This document shows positions 58,398-64,000 of a stretch of 64,000 nt of DNA, one piece after another (positions within the stretch are counted from its first letter, which is position 1; every line of letters starts with the position of its first letter). Location: positions 1,364,001-1,428,000 of the forward strand of contig NC_079234.1 of NCBI RefSeq assembly GCF_028502605.1, in the 5' to 3' direction. The notes beneath the pieces were generated by a model that was given only the letters and a program-made list of their open reading frames with translations, made no database searches and was not told where the DNA came from. A program made the position numbers and the translations under genes. Source of the DNA: Trichoderma breve. Lineage: Eukaryota; Ascomycota; Sordariomycetes; Hypocreales; Hypocreaceae.

Positions 58398-59480
58398 ATG
58401 GCCTCACAACATGTCTCCAAAACCTTTATTATCGGTGGCACAGGAGTCCAAGGAATCCCTATCGTTAAAGCGCTGGTAAATGACAAGAAGTATCAGGTTC
58501 GGGTTTTAACTCGGGATACTTCATCTCGCCGCGCCAATGAACTTCTCGCTCTAGGCAATGTGGAACTGCTTCAGGGCACTCTCGACAATGAGGAGACTCT
58601 TCGTGACGGCTTCAAGGGCTGCGATGGAGCATTTGTCAACATCGACGGGTTTCACACGGGCGAAAAGGCCGAGATGTACTGGGCCATCCGCACATATGAG
58701 ATTGCTATTGAGGAAGGCGTCAAATTCTTCGTGTACGGCAGCCTCCCCTATGCACTTAAGCTGGGAGGTTATGATTCCAAGTTTAACGCCGGACATATGA
58801 ATGGGAAAGGGAGAATTGGTCAATGGATTCTCTTCCAAAATATCGACAACAAAGATAGAATGGGCGCAAGTCTTTTCACAGTGGCTCCATATATCGACAT
58901 GACCATTGGTGCTCAGACTGTCATGACACCGACCATTGAGAATGGGACTCTCACCTGGCGTGTCCCACTCGGTGCGAGTCGTATGCCGTTGAGCTGCCTC
59001 GAGGATTGTGGCCATTACGTCCGTTGGCAATTCGATAACCCTGAGCGTGCCAACGGTATGGACCTCGTAACTGCGATGGAGCACATCAGTTTCAAAGACT
59101 TGGCTACAGCATTTGAGAATGTCACAGACCATCAAGCACAGTATATAGATATATCATTGGATGAGTACTGGACCACGGGCGCCTTATCAGGAGTTGCACA
59201 CTCACCAGTGGGCGCTGGAGTTGATCCAAAGGATCACAATACGATGACGATGCAACAAAATTTTACTGGATTTTGGAACGTCTTCAAACATGAACTATTC
59301 AAGGTAGACTATGATCTTCTAGATGAAATTTTCCCGGAGAGAGCCAAAAGCGCGGAAGACTGGTTCCGTCAACAAGACAAGGTATTGCAAAGTTCTGGGA
59401 AGGGAGGTCTCTGGGATAGAGTCCAACCCGAGAACATCTGGCCGGTTCTTAAACGAAGTGAAGATGGAGGAAAGAAGTGA
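58398..59480 (+). CDS. NmrA-like NAD(P)-binding protein
   Basis: A single exon of 360 residues from ATG 58398 (MASQHVSK). The N-terminal Rossmann motif GGTGVQGIPIVKAL and the strand patterns VRVLTRD, VELLQGTLDN and FFVYGSLPYA are typical of the NmrA-like atypical SDR group. These proteins bind NAD(P) and often act as redox sensors or regulators rather than enzymes; the classic YxxxK catalytic pair is not seen at the usual position. Frames extending further upstream would need a non-ATG start. Its neighbours are an epoxide hydrolase and a sulfite/organic-acid transporter; a functional link is not evident. Confidence 0.87.
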   Translation: MASQHVSKTFIIGGTGVQGIPIVKALVNDKKYQVRVLTRDTSSRRANELLALGNVELLQGTLDNEETLRDGFKGCDGAFVNIDGFHTGEKAEMYWAIRTYEIAIEEGVKFFVYGSLPYALKLGGYDSKFNAGHMNGKGRIGQWILFQNIDNKDRMGASLFTVAPYIDMTIGAQTVMTPTIENGTLTWRVPLGASRMPLSCLEDCGHYVRWQFDNPERANGMDLVTAMEHISFKDLATAFENVTDHQAQYIDISLDEYWTTGALSGVAHSPVGAGVDPKDHNTMTMQQNFTGFWNVFKHELFKVDYDLLDEIFPERAKSAEDWFRQQDKVLQSSGKGGLWDRVQPENIWPVLKRSEDGGKK

Positions 59481-59596
59481 CGTGTATTTTGTTTTATTAG
59501 GCGAGATAGCTCCATGTCTAAAAGAGTTTAAATAATAACAGGCGATGATACTCAAACGATGTGAGTAGGTGCGCCAGATTCCGCACAACTGACGTC

Positions 59597-61300
59597 TTAC
59601 GCCGCTTCTGTGGCTTGGATCTTTTTCTTCTTCCACTGTTCAAAATCCGGTGCCAGGAAGATTTTGCCATCTACAATTTTCCGGATGGTCCCTATGGCCA
59701 CCATGATCCACAGCAGCGTTACTACGACCGACGCAATCTAGTTTGCAGAGCAATTAGCACCCAATATCGTGATAAAAAAACATTTCGCAACAAGCAATCG
59801 AAACAGCCAAACAATGAGAAATGGTTACAATTGGGAAGTTATAACTTACAGTTCCCAAAACATTGAAGAATCTGGACGGCATTTCTTGTCCAATCCCAAT
59901 AGTTGCACCAGCCCATACACCAAGAGGGAAAGTAAACCCCCACCAACCAATGTTGAAGGGGAATTTACGTCGACTAATGCTGGCCAGAGCAAAGAAGATC
60001 CATGCCAGACCGTTTGCCCACATGATGAAGCCAACAATCCAGCCTATCACGTATAGTATTTCTCCTGAGTGGGTGCCCATCTTGCTAAGAGTGCCAGTTT
60101 TAGGGAAAACTTCTGCTGCGACTTTTCCCAACTGCATGATTGCATATCCGCCTTGACCAAGAGGCGCCACGGGCAAGAACATGGACACAATGGCCTCAGG
60201 GGGTGGCAGATTGTGCATTGAAAGGCGTTGGTAGAAGATCACCAGACAGGTGAGGGACAGAGGCATTGCGGTACCCCAAAGAAAATATGATGTAATGAGT
60301 GTCCATAGAGCATGTTGTTCGTTTTCCAGGACTTCGGCTACAACTGCGCCTATGGCGGACGCAACAATGGGAGCGGCGATAGGCAGAAGCCAAGTTGCAG
60401 AAAGCGTCGCCAACTTGATGTCGTGGGTATGCATACTGCCAATTGCGTTAGTTTTGGAGACTTTCTTTCATGGTTCATAAAAGCTCCATAATAGACGTGG
60501 CTTACATGACAAATGGTATCCAGTAACAAATTATGATCGATATAGCAGCGTCAATCCACCACAACGTCCATGCCTGTTGAACAGAGTTTAGTTAGTGATT
60601 GGGACTTGTCATACTTAGTTACTGTGACTAACCAATGTAACCGTCCAGGGACCCCATGCCGGTACGCAGACAAGAACAATCATTTCAACGATCGTAGAGA
60701 GAGCAATTGGAAATGCTCCCGAGAGGAGAGGTACTGCCGGGTGTCTGATCATGGTCATGAAGAGCCCGGGGTATATCAAGTACCGAAGAGCGGATATAAC
60801 CGTAAAGAGGATAAATAGCGTAAGGTTGAGAACAAAGAAGATGACGGAAATCCAATATAGCCAAGCGCCATTATATGGGAGATTATGAAGAAGAATCGAA
60901 ACAATTCCAGTGCCCATGTTCATTGTAAACCATCTGTAAACCTTTTAGACTCCATCCGCACAGAGTAACACAAACCACGAGGTTCAATCACTACGCGCCC
61001 TTCAAATGACCAGGCCAAGACATGAGGGGGGAGGGAAAAGGGTAATGGGTAGACTTACGCTGGAGTAAACGCGCGAACAACGATCCAAATATTCTTCTCG
61101 CGCTTTTGTAGGGGAGGCGGACTAATGTCCATTTTGTCCATTTCGCTTTGCGGGGCATTAACCGTAGGATTTACGGTCACGTCGTCGGGCGGTGATAATA
61201 GAGTTGTCAAGGAGGCGGTGACGTCTTCTGTGCCGTTCTTTGAATCAGGCAAAATCTTTGTTCCATTAATAGCACATGTTCTCTTCACAGTGCCGTCCAT
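59597..61300 (-). CDS. TDT-family transporter, SSU1-like sulfite or malate efflux protein
   Basis: Exons 61059-61300, 60633-60933, 60506-60573, 59850-60435 and 59597-59737 (right to left) give 445 residues. The signature FTPAWFTMNMGTGIVSILLHNLPY spans intron 1 and marks the voltage-dependent anion channel/tellurite-resistance (TDT) family. The spacing of about ten helices and the region MHTHDIKLATLSATWLLP fit the SSU1 branch of sulfite efflux pumps, though malate carriers are close relatives. The 80-residue N-terminus is polar and cytosolic. Fungal SSU1 proteins sit in the plasma membrane and export sulfite formed during sulfur or cysteine metabolism. The neighbour at 62103 is a divergent Zn2Cys6 factor and could be its regulator, which is inference. 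Confidence 0.86.
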
Positions 61301-62102
61301 GATGGTATCTCTTCCTACATGAAGGAGGGGCCCTCTCGAAGGTAGCAGGAGATTGAGATCAGCAGCGGGACACTATGCCAGAGGGTGTCGAATTTTGTTC
61401 GGCTAAACGCGCAGGTCTCAATACTTATTATATATAAAAACCCGTAAAGCTTTAGAACTGCCTTTTACATCGTTGGTCGCAGCTGGACCAGTAGGGTGCT
61501 GTCCCTGACTAGTGGAACAGGGCTCACCGAATACCCGACCCAGCCCGCTCAACTTACAAACTCAAGAAACTCTGGAATTTGCCGTGATTGTAGACATTTC
61601 GAGGTCCACAGTAGGCCAAGGAAGGCCGTAGTTCGTATAAGAAAGCAGATTATAATAACTAAAAACTGAAAAGAAGAATTGTTGAATCACCGGTTCAAAC
61701 ACCGAGCAGAACAATACCCGGCCCGGCCGCCTCAGCTCCACTGGTGGCTTCGACTACTATGCATGAAGAAATCCACTCCCCAATAAGGATCTCCGGCCAG
61801 AAGCTTGTTCAGTGGACAAAATTCGGCCGCTATTGCCCTTGTATTCCCGCCAGCTTAGCTTGCGGCATCTTCCTTTGCCACCTTAATTAGTCAGTTGTCC
61901 TGTTGCTCGAGAAATTGAACAATACAAAAACATCAAATCCCGCGGTGTTTGAAGAAACACCTGGCGATCCATAGATATGCTGGCATTAACCCCAACCGAG
62001 TCGCGATTAGTTGACAGAAACATTTCGTGATTGGTGTAAAACTGCAGCGTCTTGTTGGAAAGCGAGTTTTGTCTCCTCCACATCAATTATCCTCACCATA
62101 CC
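61301..62102. other. Divergent promoter between SSU1-like gene and Zn2Cys6 gene
   Basis: About 800 bp shared by both genes. It contains several CGG/CCG triplets, including CGGCCCGGCCGCC near 61719-61731, which could be zinc-cluster protein sites; this is not testable by eye. Confidence 0.4.
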
Positions 62103-64000
62103 ATGTCTCAAGTGAAAAGAGTAGTGAAGAAAATGCCAATGCCGCCGACAAAATTGGCATGCCTGCATTGGTACATACCGTTTCCTTTCCTCTCCCAAGA
62201 TTGTTTCTAATAGGCCGCAGTCGCGCATCGAGAACACGTTGTGATGGTGAATTGCCATGCCACAACGTAAGTTGCATAGCAGTACCCGCCACTTTAGCGA
62301 TACTAGTACAACACGGTTCCTAACATTATCTTCTAGTGTGAAATCAGAGATCGGGATTGCTCTTATGTTCCTAGTAAAAGGGGCGGCTCACGGAAAAGGC
62401 GCATTCAGAGAAACCCCATTAACGAACGCGAGACATCGAGGTCTCCTTCAACTCAGCGTCTGTCTTCTCCTCTTGATGTCAACCTTTTTCGATCATAGCT
62501 AATTCCTCTTAACAGTCCTTACTCCTGAGAGTATTAAACACTTTGTTTTCCCAGGTGCCGGCCTAAAACGCCCCGAAGCCATTGGAGAGCAGCAGCAATT
62601 CTATGCGACAAGCGAAACTCTTTCTGTAACAGAATCAATCGACGACCATTGTGCGAGGATATATGACAGCGAGCAGGCAATGTAAGTGAGACTACGTAAT
62701 AGACTCCGATGCTGATTTCACGATTGGTTTGGCTGACGAGGAAAAAAAGTTTGAACGCATACTACATATTTATACATCAGTATTTTCCAATACTCCCTCC
62801 ACCGAAAAGTCGTCCAACTGTCGATTGTCCTATTCAATGGCCACTTTCTGTTACAGAAAAGATAATTCCGCATCAACCGATCTCTCCACTCAGTCTTGCA
62901 CTCTCTGCCGTGCTTGCTCTGATTCCTCTATCACAGGAGACACGCTGTACAGCCGCGGCATGTGTCTCGTTTCGAAAAGCTCTAGCTCAACAATTCGCTC
63001 AGGCGGCTCTTCAATGTATTGACGCAGATTCAGAATATCTCGACTTTATCTCTGATCGCCAGATAGGCTCTATGACCGCAGTTGAGCAACGTTCAATATC
63101 CCGCGAGCCGTTGCATCCACAAACACCAGTTGAGCTAGAGAGCATCCTGGCACTGCTTCTTCTAAGTAACTATGAGCACACAGAGCGCGCCAATTTGCTC
63201 AAGATGACGGCTCGAGCAAGTCAAGCGTTGATCATAGCAAAGAATATGTCCCTTCATCGGATGGGTCTCGAAAATGATGCTTTTTCAGAAGCTAAGAGGA
63301 GAGCTTGGTGGATGACGGTTCGTGATTCCCACTCATGGAGAAATGCCAAATCGTTAACTGGCGAGTAGTATTTCTGTGCTCATCTATGTTCTGTGGTTCG
63401 GCAAAGTGTGAGTGTTGGAAACTATATGTTAGAACTCAATCCGAACTGACTAACATCAATAGGCTTGTTTAAACGTAGATGATGACAGCCATTTCACAAC
63501 TCCATATCCAAAGTTGGAATCCGATCCAGAGGTGAGTTTTTTCATCGGCACTTGTACCTGCGCAAACTAACTCTGGCATCTCAGGCGTGGTTGATCTTCC
63601 TCGAAGCTCTGCGAATCGGCGTTGCGAGTGTCAAGTTCACTACCAGCTATAGCGAACGTCTAAACTCGCACTCGGATATGTCTAGAGTTTTTGAGCAAAT
63701 GAAGATACTCGACAAATGGGTGCTTCAAGTCTCCGCTCGGATTGAAAACTATGTACCTAACTCTAGGTCAATGGAGCTTGATCCTACCTACGAGTCAGTC
63801 ACAGCAGAAGTAATGCGACGACTTGCTCGCATCAGATTATCCAGGTACTTTTGCTTCTAGTTCCACAATTTCCGTGTATATCCCAAAGCTATTAACAATA
63901 CTTCAGCACAAGAATCCGTCTTCATCGATTTCAAGCTTTCTCAGACACGCCACTCTTCACTGAGAATCACTGTGATCTCACAGTCCCAAGTACTCTAAAT
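62103..64000 (+). CDS. Zn(II)2Cys6 transcription factor, 3' end cut by window edge
   Basis: Predicted exons: 62103-62170, 62221-62266, 62337 to about 62457, about 62512-62681, 62750-63317, 63369-63407, 63463-63531, 63585-63844 and 63907 onward. Splicing of exons 1-3 rebuilds a perfect zinc cluster (LACLHCRASRTRC, then DGELPCHNC and EIRDRDC) followed by the basic YVPSKRGGSRKRR linker. The middle homology region starts at LNAYYIFIHQYFPILPPP and continues with SPLSLALSAVLALIP and AKRRAWWMT. The junction between exons 3 and 4 uses a weak GTCTGT donor and is the least certain. The 3' end and stop lie beyond the window. Its divergent neighbour is the SSU1-like transporter. Confidence 0.75.

Noticed and set aside
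58551..59135. A 194-codon minus-strand frame inside the NmrA-like gene
   Set aside because: It is antisense to a well-supported gene and shows no domain.
1..64000. CRISPR arrays, bacterial operons or tRNA genes
   Set aside because: Intron-rich eukaryotic sequence; no repeat-spacer array was seen and no tRNA-like cloverleaf with convincing A and B boxes was found by eye. A covariance-model scan would be needed to exclude tRNAs fully.

Overview
The window comes from a filamentous ascomycete, most likely a Sordariomycete and possibly Hypocreales; I cannot name a genus. The reasons are short spliceosomal introns (about 47-220 nt, GTRNGT...YAG), dispersed 5S rRNA genes instead of rDNA-linked ones, and many lineage-typical families: three Zn(II)2Cys6 regulators, HET, ankyrin and NLR-like proteins, DUF4419, DUF3425-bZIP, NmrA-like, and an SSU1-type transporter. 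Exon structures were built by hand from splice signals and reading phase, so each is a prediction.

0-22 kb. A partial F-box gene is followed by what looks like a complete ether-lipid/plasmalogen gene cluster: alkyl-DHAP synthase (AGPS, 3288-5267), a Kua/TMEM189/CarF-type plasmanylethanolamine desaturase (PEDS1-like, 5465-6339), an MFS transporter, a PAQR membrane protein, and a two-domain protein joining a fatty acyl-CoA reductase to a GNPAT/PlsB-type acyltransferase (11585-14053). Together these supply DHAP acylation, fatty alcohol formation, ether-bond formation and the vinyl-ether desaturation. Only the widespread acyl/alkyl-DHAP reductase and the Kennedy-type head-group steps would have to come from elsewhere. 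A conserved unknown protein, a Zn2Cys6 regulator and a second MFS transporter follow on the same side. Plasmalogens are usually described as absent or very rare in fungi, so this is the main discovery candidate.

22-37 kb. This is an accessory, immune-like region: an ankyrin-subtilase intracellular protease, a divergently transcribed unknown partner, a roughly 1,900-residue NLR-like protein (alpha/beta-hydrolase, P-loop-degenerate STAND-like region, ankyrin repeats, ZZ zinc finger, one GC-AG intron), and a HET-domain protein. Two full 5S rRNA genes and one truncated 5S copy are scattered at 16.9, 34.4 and 38.0 kb.

37-64 kb. This part is a looser mix: a secreted GH105-like hydrolase, an ABM-like small protein, a GFA-domain protein, a DUF3425 bZIP factor, an unknown small protein, a DUF4419 protein, a glutathione S-transferase, a Zn2Cys6 regulator, a PHD-finger protein, an epoxide hydrolase, an NmrA-like protein, an SSU1/TDT transporter, and a Zn2Cys6 regulator that runs off the right edge. 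Intergenic regions are long (often 0.5-2.4 kb) and mostly featureless apart from a few TATA-like boxes and simple repeats.
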